A stretch of DNA of 26,545 nt from CAZJHX01 sp964545715 (GCA_964545715.1 CAZJHX010000146.1:1-26545); one strand, 5' to 3'; shown: positions 18,642 through 26,545, counted from the stretch's first letter. Numbers and translations are program-made. Notes: generated by a model not told the origin, from the letters alone.

Positions 18642-19267
18642 GCCAGGCCCTCTTGCTGGGCGTGGTCCATTGCATCCACGATGTCGATGGTTGTCTCTTC
18701 AAGCTGCAGCGCCATCAGGTCCACGCGGCCGGTCAGATAGCGATACGCCACGTAGCACGGGATGGCGACGCACAGGCCGGCGCCCGTCGAGATCAGCGCC
18801 TCCCAGATCCCGCCGGCCAGGACGTCGATCTGCGGGTCCGACTCCTCCGCGATCTTCATGAAGACCTGAATCATGCCGGTCACCGTGCCCAGCAGGCCCA
18901 GCAGCGGCGCGATCGTCGCCATCGTCGCCACCACGCTCACGCCGCGCTCCAGTCGCGCCACCTCGATCGCGCCCTGCTCGTCGGCGACCTCTTTCAGCAG
19001 CGAACGCGGCTTACCCCGATGCTTGAGAATGGTGTACGCGATCTGCGAGATCGACGACCCCGAGTTCAGGCAGGCCGTCTCCGCCTGATCGTACTTGGTC
19101 TCCGTGATCAGGTTCTTCAGGGTGCGCGTGAAGTCGGGCGGCAACACCCGGGTCTTGGCCAACCCCATGATGACGCGCTCCAAGAACACGAGCAGCGCGA
19201 CGGCGCCAATCGCCCCCAGCAGGATGATCCAGGGGCCGCCTTTTTCCAGGAAGTCGTAGAAGCTCAA
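18638..19267 (-). CDS. ExbB/TolQ/MotA-family proton channel protein
   Basis: A 209-residue inner-membrane protein with three transmembrane helices (about 12-34, 110-135 and 150-176) and the long cytoplasmic loop typical of the family. The TM2-TM3 signature is present: IAPLLGLLGTVTGMI and ISTGAGLCVAIPCYVAY. With the overlapping ExbD-type gene it forms the proton-driven stator complex. The start is TTG at 19267 (MSFYDFLEKGGPW), 7 bp after the kinase stop; the ribosome-binding site is weak, so translation probably depends on coupling. Confidence 0.93.
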   Translation of the reverse strand: MSFYDFLEKGGPWIILLGAIGAVALLVFLERVIMGLAKTRVLPPDFTRTLKNLITETKYDQAETACLNSGSSISQIAYTILKHRGKPRSLLKEVADEQGAIEVARLERGVSVVATMATIAPLLGLLGTVTGMIQVFMKIAEESDPQIDVLAGGIWEALISTGAGLCVAIPCYVAYRYLTGRVDLMALQLEETTIDIVDAMDHAQQEGLA

Positions 19268-19274
19268 TCGCTAC

Positions 19275-21065
19275 TCACTTTTTCAGGTTTCTGGGCAGCC
19301 TTACTCTGAAGGTGGTGCCCTCTCCGGTCTCCGAGGTGAAATCGATACTACCTTTGTGAAGTTCAACGATCTTCTTCACGATCGCCAAACCAAGGCCGGT
19401 TCCGTCCTTCTTCCCGCTGGTCACGAACGACTCGAACAGTCGCCCCCGGATCGCTTCGGGGATGCCCGGCCCATTGTCTTCAAACTCAAAGGTCACCATG
19501 TCGTCCGCCTCGCTCAGGCTCGTGCGGATCGTGAAGTCGCCGCCCGCCGGCATGGCCTGCCGTGAGTTGCGCGCCAGGTTGAAGAAGACGCGCTCCATCT
19601 TGCCGATGTCCATCCGAATCGCGTCGACATAGTCCATCTGCACCGTCAGGTTGACGTTGCGGCCAGAGAACTCCTGCTTCAGCCCCTCTTCGAGGTGCGG
19701 CATGAACGTGTGCAAGAAGACCTTTCGAACCAGCAGACTGGCCTCGCCGCGCGCGAACTGCAGGATCTCCTCGGTCATGCGCTTCAACAGGCTCAGCTGC
19801 CGGCTGATCGTGTCCGAGAACGCCTTGCGCTCCTCCTCCTCCGGCTCGTCCACCATCAGCTGTGCGTAGCCGCCGATAATGGTCATGGGCGTCTTGAGGT
19901 CGTGCAGCACGCCGGACAGCGCCTGGCCGATCGCGGCAAGGCGATTGGCGTTGAGCTCCTCGTCGCGCTGGTTGGACAGCACAAGCGCCGACTCCACCCG
20001 GCCTGCGATCAGCGTCAGGATCTTGATGTCCGCGTCGCCGTATCGCGCCCGGTTGCTGGAGCGCCGATCGACCAGCTGAATCGACCCGAACCGCTCACCG
20101 TCCAGCTCCAGCGGCACACATAGAGCGCGCCGAATCGGCGCATCGGGCCCCAGCGCCTCGGCCATCGCCGCGTGGTAGGCCGCGCCGTCCTCGATGTTGT
20201 TGTCGACGTAGTCCTCGCCGCTGTTGGCCACCTCGACGGGCACGCCCGTGTGCTCCTCCCCAAAGACCGCGACCGGAATCGGCCCCCGGCTGGCGTCCTC
20301 AACGCGCACCAGAAACCGAAAGCCCTTGGCCTCTCGCAGCAGGATCGCCGCGCCGAAGCTGGGTACCGCCTGTGTCGTCTCCGCCAGCAGCCGAAGTAGA
20401 AACGGCTCCAAGCCAAACGCGCGGTTCAGCTCCTGCTCCAGTCTGAAGAGCAGGTCGATCTCTTTCATGCGCGCCTGGATCTGGTCGTGCGCGTGGCGCA
20501 GCTCGATGTTTTTGCCGACGACGCTCACGTACAGCTTGGAGTTCTCCAGCCACAGCGCCGCCTGGCTGCCCAGCGCCGCCAGCAGCGCCTCGTCGTCCGT
20601 TGTGAAGTAGCCGTCCTTGCGGTTGAGCGTCTGCACGACCCCGATGATCTCGCGCCGGTGATTGCGCATCGGCACGCACAAAATGCTGCGCGTTCGGTAG
20701 CCCGTCTCCTTGTCGACGTCCTGGTTGAAGCGGTTGTCCTTGTAGGCGTCCTTGATGTTGATCGACTCGCCGGTCTTGGCAACGTGCCCGGCGATGCCCT
20801 GGCCGATGTCGATTCGGATCTCCTTGGTGATCCCGCCCTGCGCGATGCGCGACCAAAGCTGGTTGTTGTCCTCGTCGATCAGGAAGAGCGTGGACCGCTC
20901 CGCGTTCATCAGCTCGGTGATCTTCTCCATGATCAGCGCGAGCAGCGGCTCCGTCTTGAGCGTGGAGCCCAGCGCGCGGCCGATCTCCTCGACCGCCGCC
21001 ATGCGCTCCTTCTGGAACTGCAGCTCACGCTCGAGTTGCGCGATCCGCTCTTTCAGTTGGCTCAT
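19275..21065 (-). CDS. Soluble GAF-GAF sensor histidine kinase
   Basis: A 596-residue cytoplasmic kinase. Domains in order: an N-terminal coiled coil (1-30), GAF domain 1 (about 35-180, with RSILCVPMRNHRREIIGVVQ), a second coiled coil (about 182-215), a degenerate GAF domain 2 (about 217-365, RRALCVPLELDGERFGSIQL), a HisKA domain with phospho-His H388 in SGVLHDLKTPMTIIGGYAQ, and an HATPase (N500, DNGPG 530-534, GTGLGLA 555-561). There is no membrane helix. The bound ligand is unknown; GAF domains bind cyclic nucleotides, haem or small molecules. The first codon overlaps the polA stop (TGATG). No response regulator is adjacent. The placement between polA and an ExbB/ExbD pair is unusual. Confidence 0.92.
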   Translation of the reverse strand: MSQLKERIAQLERELQFQKERMAAVEEIGRALGSTLKTEPLLALIMEKITELMNAERSTLFLIDEDNNQLWSRIAQGGITKEIRIDIGQGIAGHVAKTGESINIKDAYKDNRFNQDVDKETGYRTRSILCVPMRNHRREIIGVVQTLNRKDGYFTTDDEALLAALGSQAALWLENSKLYVSVVGKNIELRHAHDQIQARMKEIDLLFRLEQELNRAFGLEPFLLRLLAETTQAVPSFGAAILLREAKGFRFLVRVEDASRGPIPVAVFGEEHTGVPVEVANSGEDYVDNNIEDGAAYHAAMAEALGPDAPIRRALCVPLELDGERFGSIQLVDRRSSNRARYGDADIKILTLIAGRVESALVLSNQRDEELNANRLAAIGQALSGVLHDLKTPMTIIGGYAQLMVDEPEEEERKAFSDTISRQLSLLKRMTEEILQFARGEASLLVRKVFLHTFMPHLEEGLKQEFSGRNVNLTVQMDYVDAIRMDIGKMERVFFNLARNSRQAMPAGGDFTIRTSLSEADDMVTFEFEDNGPGIPEAIRGRLFESFVTSGKKDGTGLGLAIVKKIVELHKGSIDFTSETGEGTTFRVRLPRNLKK

Positions 21066-23767
21066 CAGTGTGCCTCGTTCCAGTTATGGCCGACCGCGAC
21101 TCCGACAGTGAGCGGCACCTTCAGCTCGTACACCTGCTCCATGCACTGCACGACCAGCGCCTGCGCTGCGTCGATCTCCGCCTCGGGCACGTCGAACACC
21201 AACTCATCGTGCACCTGCAGCACCATCCTGGTGGCCATCCCGCGCGCCTTCAGTTGCTTGTCCACCGACAGCATCGCCAGCTTGATCAGGTCGGCCGCGC
21301 TGCCTTGCACCGGCGTGTTGATCGCCGCGCGCTCGGCCCCCGCCCGCCGCTGGAAGTTTCGGCTGCGCAGCTCCGGCACGTAGCGCCGCCGTCCCAGAAT
21401 CGTCTGGACCCATCCGTGCTTTCGCCCGAACTCGATCGTGCCGTCCATGTACGCTTTGACCGACGCGTATCGCGCAAAGTAGCGGGCGATGTAGTCCTCC
21501 GCTTCGGCTCGCGTGATGTGCAGATCGCGCGCGAGCCGAAAGGCGCCCATGCCGTACATCAGCCCGAAGTTGATCGCCTTGGCCGCACTGCGCTGCTCAA
21601 ACGTGACCTCCTGGGTCGGCACGCCGAACACCTCACCGGCCGTCTTCTGATGGATGTCGGTGTTTTCGCGAAACGCCTCGACCAGCCCCTCGTCCGCGCT
21701 CAGATGCGCCAGCACCCGCAGCTCGATCTGGCTGTAGTCCGCGCTCATCAGCAGGCAGCCGGGCGCCGGCACAAACGCGTCGCGGATCCGCCGGCCCTCC
21801 TCCGTGCGAATCGGGATGTTCTGCAGGTTGGGCTCAAAGCTGGAGAGCCGCCCGGTCGCCGCCACCGACTGCCGGAAGTTCGTGTGGATCCTGCCCGTCT
21901 CCGGATTGATCAGCGTTGGCAGCACGTCGGTGTAGGTGCCTTTCAGTTTGGAGATGCTGCGCCAGGCCAGCACGCTGTTGACGATCGGATGCTTGTCGGC
22001 CAGCTGATCCAGCACCGACGCGTCCGTGGACGCCCCCGTCTTGGTCTTTTTGATGACCGGCAGCCCCAGCCGGTTGAACAGCACGTCCGCCAGCTGTTTG
22101 GGCGACCCCAGGTTGAACGGGGCGCCCGCGTGCTCGTGGCACTCCCGCTCCAGCGCCGTGGCTTTGTTGCCGAACTCGGTGCTCAGCTCTCGCAATACCG
22201 TCGGGTCGACGCGGACACCGGCCACCTCCATGTCCGCCAGCAGGCGCGCCAGCGGCAGCTCCAGGCCGCTGTTCAGCTTTGTGAGCTCCGCCTCTTCCAT
22301 GTCGGTGCGCAGCTGTCCGGCGATCGCTTGCACCGCCTCCACCCGGGACTGGGTGTAATCCGCCGCGATATCGACCGGGGTCTGCGCCCAGCTCTCGCGC
22401 CCTTTCGCCACCGCCGGCGGCGGCTCGGGCAGCTTCGTCTCCAGCTCGTTCAGCGCGATGTTCTCCAGCGAGTGCTCGTACTTGGTCGCGTCGACCAGAT
22501 AGCTGGCCAGCTCTGTGTCCAGGCCCACGCTGTTCATCTTCACGCCGGCGCGCGCAAGCACCACCGACAGCTCTTTGTGTCCATGGGCCTGCCGCCTATC
22601 AGGGGCGGACGTCAGGTACGGCGACAGCTCGCCCAGCACCGAGTCGATCGGCAGCTGGTCAGGCGCCCCCAGGTAGCGGTGATTAAGCGGCACGTACCAG
22701 GATTTGTCGTCGTCGGTCGCAAACGCCAGCCCCACGACGGCGGCCTGCACGTACTCCGAGCGGTCTCGGATCAGGTCGATCGAGAAGCGCTCGGACTTGC
22801 TCAGCGACGCGGTCAGCGCTCGCAGATCCGCCCAGCTGCTGACCAGGTGGCGCTCGATCTCGCGCTTGGGGCGGCTCGCGGTCTGGTACTCCCGCACAAG
22901 CGCCTTGAACTCCAGCTCGTGGAAGATCGGCAGCAGCGTCTCCAGGTTCGGCTCGCGGATCGCCCACGCGTCGAAGTCGCACGAAACGTCCACGTTCTCA
23001 CGCAGGTGCGCGAGGTCCCGGCTGAGAAAGGCCCCCTCCCGGTTGTCGATCAGGCGCTCTTTCAGCTTGCCCTTGACCGCCTCGATGTTGGCGTAGATCC
23101 CCTCCAGGTCCCCGTATTGGTCGACCAGCTTGGCCGCGGTCTTGGGCCCGACGCCGGGCACGCCCGGGATGTTGTCGATGGAGTCGCCGATCAGCGCTTG
23201 CACCTGCAGCACCTTGTCGGGGTCCACGCCAAACTTCTTGTGGACCATCGCCAGGTCGATCCAGCGGTCCTTCATGCCGTCGTACATGCGCACGCCGTCG
23301 CGCAGGATCTGGTAGAGGTCCTTGTCGCTGGAGACGATCACGGTGTCCCAGCCGTCGGCCGCCGACTTTGCGGCCAGGGTCGCGATCACGTCGTCCGCTT
23401 CAAAGCCGCCCTTCTCGATGACGGTCAGCCCCAGCCCCTCGCAAACAGGCCGAAAGTAAGGGAACTGCACCAGCAGGTCCTCGGGGGTCGGTTTGCGGTT
23501 GGCCTTGTACTCGGAGAAGGTCTCGTACCTGAAGTTTTTGGGGCCGCCCTTCGGCGGGTCGAAGACGGCCGCGAAGTGCGTCGGCGCGTGCTCGCGGACC
23601 AGCTTCTTGAGCATGTTCGTGAACACCAGAATGGCGTTGGTCGGCATGCCGGAAGACGTCGACAGACTCTGCGCGAAGCCGCCCCGCTTCGGGTTCGTGG
23701 AGTGGAACGCCCTGAATATGTAGGTCGAGGCGTCAAGCAGGTACAGTCGGCGTTGCGTCACGGACAT
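21065..23767 (-). CDS. polA: DNA polymerase I with an apparently inactive proofreading domain
   Basis: Gap-filling repair polymerase and flap nuclease, 900 residues, of normal family length. The 5' nuclease domain (about 1-290) has LYLLDAS, FEADDVIATLA, SSDKD and the HhH motif PGVPGVGPKTAAKL. The middle domain (about 300-485) has the proofreading fold, but the DxE motif reads DLI (331-333) and the other Asp ligands are not recognisable. The polymerase domain (about 490-900) has motif A DYSQIELR (D677), the O helix with K730 and F734 in KAINFGLMYGM, and motif C VHDEL (D854). The start at 23767 (MSVTQRRLYLLDAS) is preferred over an in-frame upstream start at 23815 that adds 16 residues without family support. 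It is the first gene of the minus-strand block. Confidence 0.95.
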   Translation of the reverse strand: MSVTQRRLYLLDASTYIFRAFHSTNPKRGGFAQSLSTSSGMPTNAILVFTNMLKKLVREHAPTHFAAVFDPPKGGPKNFRYETFSEYKANRKPTPEDLLVQFPYFRPVCEGLGLTVIEKGGFEADDVIATLAAKSAADGWDTVIVSSDKDLYQILRDGVRMYDGMKDRWIDLAMVHKKFGVDPDKVLQVQALIGDSIDNIPGVPGVGPKTAAKLVDQYGDLEGIYANIEAVKGKLKERLIDNREGAFLSRDLAHLRENVDVSCDFDAWAIREPNLETLLPIFHELEFKALVREYQTASRPKREIERHLVSSWADLRALTASLSKSERFSIDLIRDRSEYVQAAVVGLAFATDDDKSWYVPLNHRYLGAPDQLPIDSVLGELSPYLTSAPDRRQAHGHKELSVVLARAGVKMNSVGLDTELASYLVDATKYEHSLENIALNELETKLPEPPPAVAKGRESWAQTPVDIAADYTQSRVEAVQAIAGQLRTDMEEAELTKLNSGLELPLARLLADMEVAGVRVDPTVLRELSTEFGNKATALERECHEHAGAPFNLGSPKQLADVLFNRLGLPVIKKTKTGASTDASVLDQLADKHPIVNSVLAWRSISKLKGTYTDVLPTLINPETGRIHTNFRQSVAATGRLSSFEPNLQNIPIRTEEGRRIRDAFVPAPGCLLMSADYSQIELRVLAHLSADEGLVEAFRENTDIHQKTAGEVFGVPTQEVTFEQRSAAKAINFGLMYGMGAFRLARDLHITRAEAEDYIARYFARYASVKAYMDGTIEFGRKHGWVQTILGRRRYVPELRSRNFQRRAGAERAAINTPVQGSAADLIKLAMLSVDKQLKARGMATRMVLQVHDELVFDVPEAEIDAAQALVVQCMEQVYELKVPLTVGVAVGHNWNEAH

Positions 23768-23782
23768 GCGCCGTACTATGGC

Positions 23783-23788
23783 GGGAGG
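23783..23788 (+). promoter_or_regulatory. Shine-Dalgarno GGGAGG that fixes a TTG start
   Basis: GGGAGG lies 5 bases before TTG 23794 of the PepSY-type gene. Two upstream ATG codons (23766, 23778) are out of frame with that gene, so TTG is the supported start. The element sits in the 26-bp interval between the divergent polA and PepSY starts. Confidence 0.6.
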
Positions 23789-23793
23789 TAGGC

Positions 23794-24372
23794 TTGAAGA
23801 CAAACCGCAGACCAATTCGCTGGCGTGCGCTGGTGCGGATGCTTCACCGTGACTGCGGATATCTGGTGGTCGGCTTCACGGTCATCTATGCGGTCAGCGG
23901 GCTGGCCGTGAACCATATCGGCGAGGACTGGAACCCGAACTTTGTCGAGTTTGAGCGCACCCACCAACTGGACGCGTCGCTGCCGGACGACACCGCGGCT
24001 GCGGCGCAGGCTGTGGCTGCCGCGCTGAAGATCGACGACAAGCCCACCGACGTGTATCGCGCCGCCTCCGATCAGCTGGAGGTGACGTACGCGGACCGCT
24101 CCCTGAGCATCAACCCGCAGACGGGCAAGGTGTTCGAGCAGGGGCAGAAGCCGCGCTTCTTTCTGCGGGTGGCCAACTGGCTGCACCTCAATCGCGGCAA
24201 GAAGTCGTGGACGTATTTTGCGGACGGCTACGCGGTGCTGCTTTTGTTTCTGGCGTTTTCGGGCCTGTTCATGTTTCCGCTGCGCAAGGGCCTGATGGGC
24301 CGCGGCGGTGTGCTGGTGATCATCGGCATCGCGGTGCCCGTGCTGTTTGTCACGCTGTCGGGCGGGCCGTAA
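23794..24372 (+). CDS. PepSY-associated transmembrane protein
   Basis: A 192-residue inner-membrane protein. TM1 (about 20-40, HRDCGYLVVGFTVIYAVSGL) is followed by a periplasmic PepSY-like segment (about 45-120, with VTYADRSLSINPQTGKVFEQ). TM2 (about 140-162) and TM3 (about 170-188) come after WLHLNRGKK. Conserved His residues (H18, H131) near the membrane match the PepSY_TM family, which is often linked to iron uptake or reduction. No redox domain is fused here and no iron gene is adjacent, so the function stays open. Translation starts at TTG. The 3' end faces the DUF4384 gene with a 4-bp gap. Confidence 0.85.
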   Translation: MKTNRRPIRWRALVRMLHRDCGYLVVGFTVIYAVSGLAVNHIGEDWNPNFVEFERTHQLDASLPDDTAAAAQAVAAALKIDDKPTDVYRAASDQLEVTYADRSLSINPQTGKVFEQGQKPRFFLRVANWLHLNRGKKSWTYFADGYAVLLLFLAFSGLFMFPLRKGLMGRGGVLVIIGIAVPVLFVTLSGGP

Positions 24373-24376
24373 GCGT

Positions 24377-25078
24377 CTAGCGACCCCATCGCAGCCGGCT
24401 GCGCCGACGCCTCTTGCGGACCTTTGACCAGACATCCCATCGGCCTGCGGCCCAGGCCCCGCCGGCCTTGATCGCGTTGAGCGCGGCCATGAACTGAGCG
24501 TCCGTGCCGCGGCAGGGCAGGGCGTGCGGCGTCGGAGTGGCGATGACCCGCCAGCGCTCCAGCCCGACCGGCTCCACGATGATGTTGCGCGGGTCCACCT
24601 TGTGGTTGCGCTGCGCTTCGACCTTCAGATTTGAAAACGGGATGAACACCGACCCTTCGGGCCCGACCCAGAACATCGTGACGTAGGCGTCCCGGTTGGA
24701 GCGCAGGAAGTAGTGGATGCTGTCGTGCACGTAGAAGACGCGGCGGTTGCCCCACACTTCCACGTTGAAGCGGTCGTCGGGGTTGGGGATCGTGAGGAGG
24801 GCTTTGCGAAAGCGCGGGGCGTTGCGGGCGGCGCACCGTGGCGGGGTGATCAGGTTGATCGTCTTGGTGGTCTCTTTGCGTTTTTGTTCTTCCAGGGTCG
24901 GCTTGGCTTTTGCGCCGCCGCCTTCGATGCCTCGGCGTCCCGTGCGGTCGCCGTCGATCCCGCGCCGCCTGGCCTGGCCGTCTTCTTCGCCGCGCCGGAC
25001 CGGGCTGCGGTCGGCCAAAGCTTCAGACCCCATCGAGAGGGTGAGCGCAAAGACCAGGACGGTGTAAGAAAGTCGCAT
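24377..25078 (-). CDS. Secreted DUF4384-domain protein
   Basis: A 233-residue exported protein. The signal peptide MRLSYTVLVFALTLSMGSEA is cleaved probably near ALA-DR (residue 22/23). An Arg/Gly-rich linker with three RRGI repeats (about 27-55) precedes a DUF4384 domain (about 104-181: VEVWGNRRVFYVHDSIHYFL, then NRDAYVTMFWVGPEGSVFIPF). The C-terminal tail is very basic (KVRKRRRRSRLRWGR). DUF4384 domains occur in envelope and stress proteins of unknown biochemical role. The gene is divergent from the TPR gene over 122 bp and convergent with the PepSY-type gene. The basic tail may bind LPS or peptidoglycan (inference). Confidence 0.82.
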   Translation of the reverse strand: MRLSYTVLVFALTLSMGSEALADRSPVRRGEEDGQARRRGIDGDRTGRRGIEGGGAKAKPTLEEQKRKETTKTINLITPPRCAARNAPRFRKALLTIPNPDDRFNVEVWGNRRVFYVHDSIHYFLRSNRDAYVTMFWVGPEGSVFIPFSNLKVEAQRNHKVDPRNIIVEPVGLERWRVIATPTPHALPCRGTDAQFMAALNAIKAGGAWAAGRWDVWSKVRKRRRRSRLRWGR

Positions 25079-25200
25079 CGGCGTTCTGACAACAGCGGGT
25101 TGTAGCGGATGATTCCAACAGCAAAAAAGGCCGGTTGGTCGGACCCGCTTTCGTTTGAGTTTCTACCAGATCGCCCTTCGGATAGGTAATCTTATGATCA

Positions 25201-26382
25201 GTGTCGAATCTGCACCCAGCCGAGATGCTCCAGTCGACCGTGCGCCGGTATCTGGATGCGCTCGGCAGCGCCTCGATGGCAGTGCGTCGTCGAGAGCGCG
25301 CAAACTGCCAGAATCTATTGAAGTTTATCGATCAGGAGGGGCTCGTCGATCTGAGCCCCGACGCCATTGAGACCTGGGTTCAGGCCGCCGGCGACACGGG
25401 CGATGCGCGCCGCCGCAGGGTCACCACGTTGAGGCGCTTGTTTGCACTGACGCCCGGCGCGGAGGCGGATAATCTGGCCGCCTGGATCGACGCAAATCGC
25501 AAGCGTCTGATCGGCAGCCGCATCAACGGCAAAGTCGTCTCGCTGCACGGTCCCAGCCCGGACCCCGACCGAGACGCGGCCGAGGACTACGCAACGCAGG
25601 GCCGAAAATACTACGAAGACGGCGACTTCCAGCGCGCTCGGGCCCTGGCTCGGCGCGCGCTGAAGCTGGATCCCTGCTGCCTGCACGCGCACGCGCTGTA
25701 TGGACTGCTTGAGCTGATCGAAGATCGCCCGGACGCCGCGCTGCGACAGTTTCGCCAGGCACTGGTCCTTGGCGGTGACCCCGGCGAGCGTCGCAGCACC
25801 GAGGGCATCGCCCGTGTTCTGGACGGGCTGGGCCAGACGCTGCTGGCTGTGGGCTGCTTCGAAGAGGCCTACGAGGTCTATCGCCGCCTGCGTCACGCCA
25901 GCGAAGAGTGGTCGGAGCATTGTGCGCCCGTGCTGGGACGCACCGCGCTGATGGTGGATCGACCCGAGGACGCGGCGGAGTGGTTTGCCACCACGGGCCC
26001 GCTGGGGCAGTTCAACGTGTTGATGGCGCGCCTGGCCTGCGGTGATCCGTTCCGGGCGTCGATCGCGTTCTGCCGCGGCATCTTGGAGAACCCATTTGTG
26101 CCGCCCGAGCTGCTCAGCGGCGCCGAGCGACGCTTTGAAGACTCGTTTGACGACGATGAGACCGCCCGCCTGCGCGAGCAAGCCGAGGGCTACCTGTTGG
26201 AGTGGGGCCCGATCTGGGAGCAGGACACCACGCAGCTGCCGCAGCTGGCCCGCTTGTGGGACCACCCGGCCACGCGCTCATTTCTGATGCGTGCGCTGCC
26301 GATCTCCACGCGCAACCCGGCGTCTACGCGCCTTGCCGTGTTCATTCACGCGGCGGCATCGGCTCTGAAGAAGGACCTGTAG
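25201..26382 (+). CDS. TPR protein with a recombinase-like N-terminal helical domain
   Basis: A 393-residue cytosolic protein without signal peptide. Residues about 8-85 (TVRRYLDALGSASMAVRRRE through TTLRRLFAL) resemble by eye the core-binding, SAM-like domain of tyrosine recombinases, but no catalytic recombinase domain follows. TPR-type repeats occupy about 124-231 (GRKYYEDGDFQRARALARRA and following). The C-terminal part is helical with a motif LENPFVPPELLSG, similar to NPYVPxYLLG motifs of other TPR-like proteins. The GTG start at 25201 is taken; ATG 25225 is an alternative. I cannot assign a function; a scaffold or DNA-associated adaptor is possible. It is followed by the 34-bp direct repeats. 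Confidence 0.7.
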   Translation: MSNLHPAEMLQSTVRRYLDALGSASMAVRRRERANCQNLLKFIDQEGLVDLSPDAIETWVQAAGDTGDARRRRVTTLRRLFALTPGAEADNLAAWIDANRKRLIGSRINGKVVSLHGPSPDPDRDAAEDYATQGRKYYEDGDFQRARALARRALKLDPCCLHAHALYGLLELIEDRPDAALRQFRQALVLGGDPGERRSTEGIARVLDGLGQTLLAVGCFEEAYEVYRRLRHASEEWSEHCAPVLGRTALMVDRPEDAAEWFATTGPLGQFNVLMARLACGDPFRASIAFCRGILENPFVPPELLSGAERRFEDSFDDDETARLREQAEGYLLEWGPIWEQDTTQLPQLARLWDHPATRSFLMRALPISTRNPASTRLAVFIHAAASALKKDL

Positions 26383-26392
26383 GGGACGCCAA

Positions 26393-26426
26393 CAGGGCGC
26401 AGGAGCGCCCGCATGAGGCCCCCGAG
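26393..26426 (+). repeat. 34-bp direct repeat, copy 1
   Basis: Identical over 34 bases to 26466-26499. It begins CAGGGCGCAGGAGCGCCC, which contains the perfect hairpin GGGCGC-AGGA-GCGCCC (26395-26410), and ends GAGGCCCCCGAG. In this copy only, the right end extends into a second hairpin, GGCCCC-CGA-GGGGCC (26417-26431). It lies 10 bp after the TPR gene stop. No T run follows, so it is not a classical rho-independent terminator. Confidence 0.8.
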
Positions 26427-26465
26427 GGGCCGCGAACAGGATGTTCGTGGGGGTAACGTACTAAG

Positions 26466-26499
26466 CAGGGCGCAGGAGCGCCCGCATGAGGCCCCCGAG
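26466..26499 (+). repeat. 34-bp direct repeat, copy 2
   Basis: A perfect copy of 26393-26426 at a 73-bp period, leaving a 39-bp spacer. The GGGCGC/GCGCCC hairpin is retained; the second hairpin is lost. At the next expected position (about 26538) only CAGGCGGG is visible before the window ends, which is not a convincing third copy. Confidence 0.8.
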
Positions 26500-26545
26500 C
26501 AACCGTGTATTTCCAGGACAGATCGCGGCGGCCCGAACAGGCGGG

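Noticed and set aside
21068..23791. Plus-strand open frame of about 907 codons opposite polA
   Set aside because: The polA motifs are unmistakable on the minus strand; the opposite frame is low-complexity Arg/Leu/Val/His-rich without any recognisable domain.
26395..26431. Rho-independent terminator after the TPR gene
   Set aside because: Two strong hairpins are present but no T run follows either stem, so classical intrinsic termination is not supported.
26393..26499. CRISPR array call
   Set aside because: Only two repeat copies are visible, no cas gene is in the window, and the repeat matches no CRISPR type I recognise. It is kept as a direct repeat only.

Overview
The window is about 26.5 kb of GC-rich bacterial DNA. 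The gene content points to a Myxococcota-type (former deltaproteobacterial) genome: a lipoprotein carrying an AgmX/PglI-like C-terminal domain, VIT/von Willebrand A and DUF4384 proteins, many histidine kinases, and a giant cysteine-rich secreted protein. This taxonomic call is inference from domain content, because there is no rRNA or other marker in the window. I see no tRNA or rRNA gene, insertion sequence, integrase gene or cas gene.

Plus-strand signalling block (1-5233). It holds an adenylate cyclase with a periplasmic c-type-haem motif, whose 5' end runs into a suspicious A-free, G-rich tract. Next come a small exported helical protein of unknown function and a large hybrid histidine kinase, with spacings of +9 bp and a 4-bp overlap. 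This looks like one operon. A PAS histidine kinase on the minus strand ends tail-to-tail against it (5230-6315). Two tandem NarL/LuxR-type regulators (6573-8001) are read divergently from that kinase. Both carry Glu where the phosphoacceptor Asp should be.

Cysteine-rich gene (8071-11701). It encodes a predicted lipoprotein built from 17 somatomedin-B-like eight-cysteine domains. The first eleven are joined by mostly proline-rich linkers, and the last six alternate with a second, unrecognised eight-cysteine module. A single-base indel in a run of six G separates its lipoprotein leader from the rest of the reading frame. A local 60-bp (20-codon) duplication supports the view that one G is extra.

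Minus-strand block (11683-23767). In transcription order it reads polA, a GAF-GAF histidine kinase, an ExbB/TolQ protein, an ExbD/TolR protein, mutY, a FAAH-like amidase, a VIT-vWA-AgmX-TPR-DUF2135 lipoprotein, and an SRPBCC protein. Five of the seven junctions overlap or lie within 7 bp, with one 7-bp and one 5-bp gap besides, so the first six genes are probably translationally coupled. A 92-bp gap precedes the VIT lipoprotein.

Right end (23794-26545). A PepSY-type membrane protein is head-to-head with polA. A DUF4384 secreted protein converges on it. A TPR protein with a recombinase-like N-terminal helical domain follows. Finally there is an intergenic region with two perfect 34-bp direct repeats that contain hairpins and continue towards the window edge.
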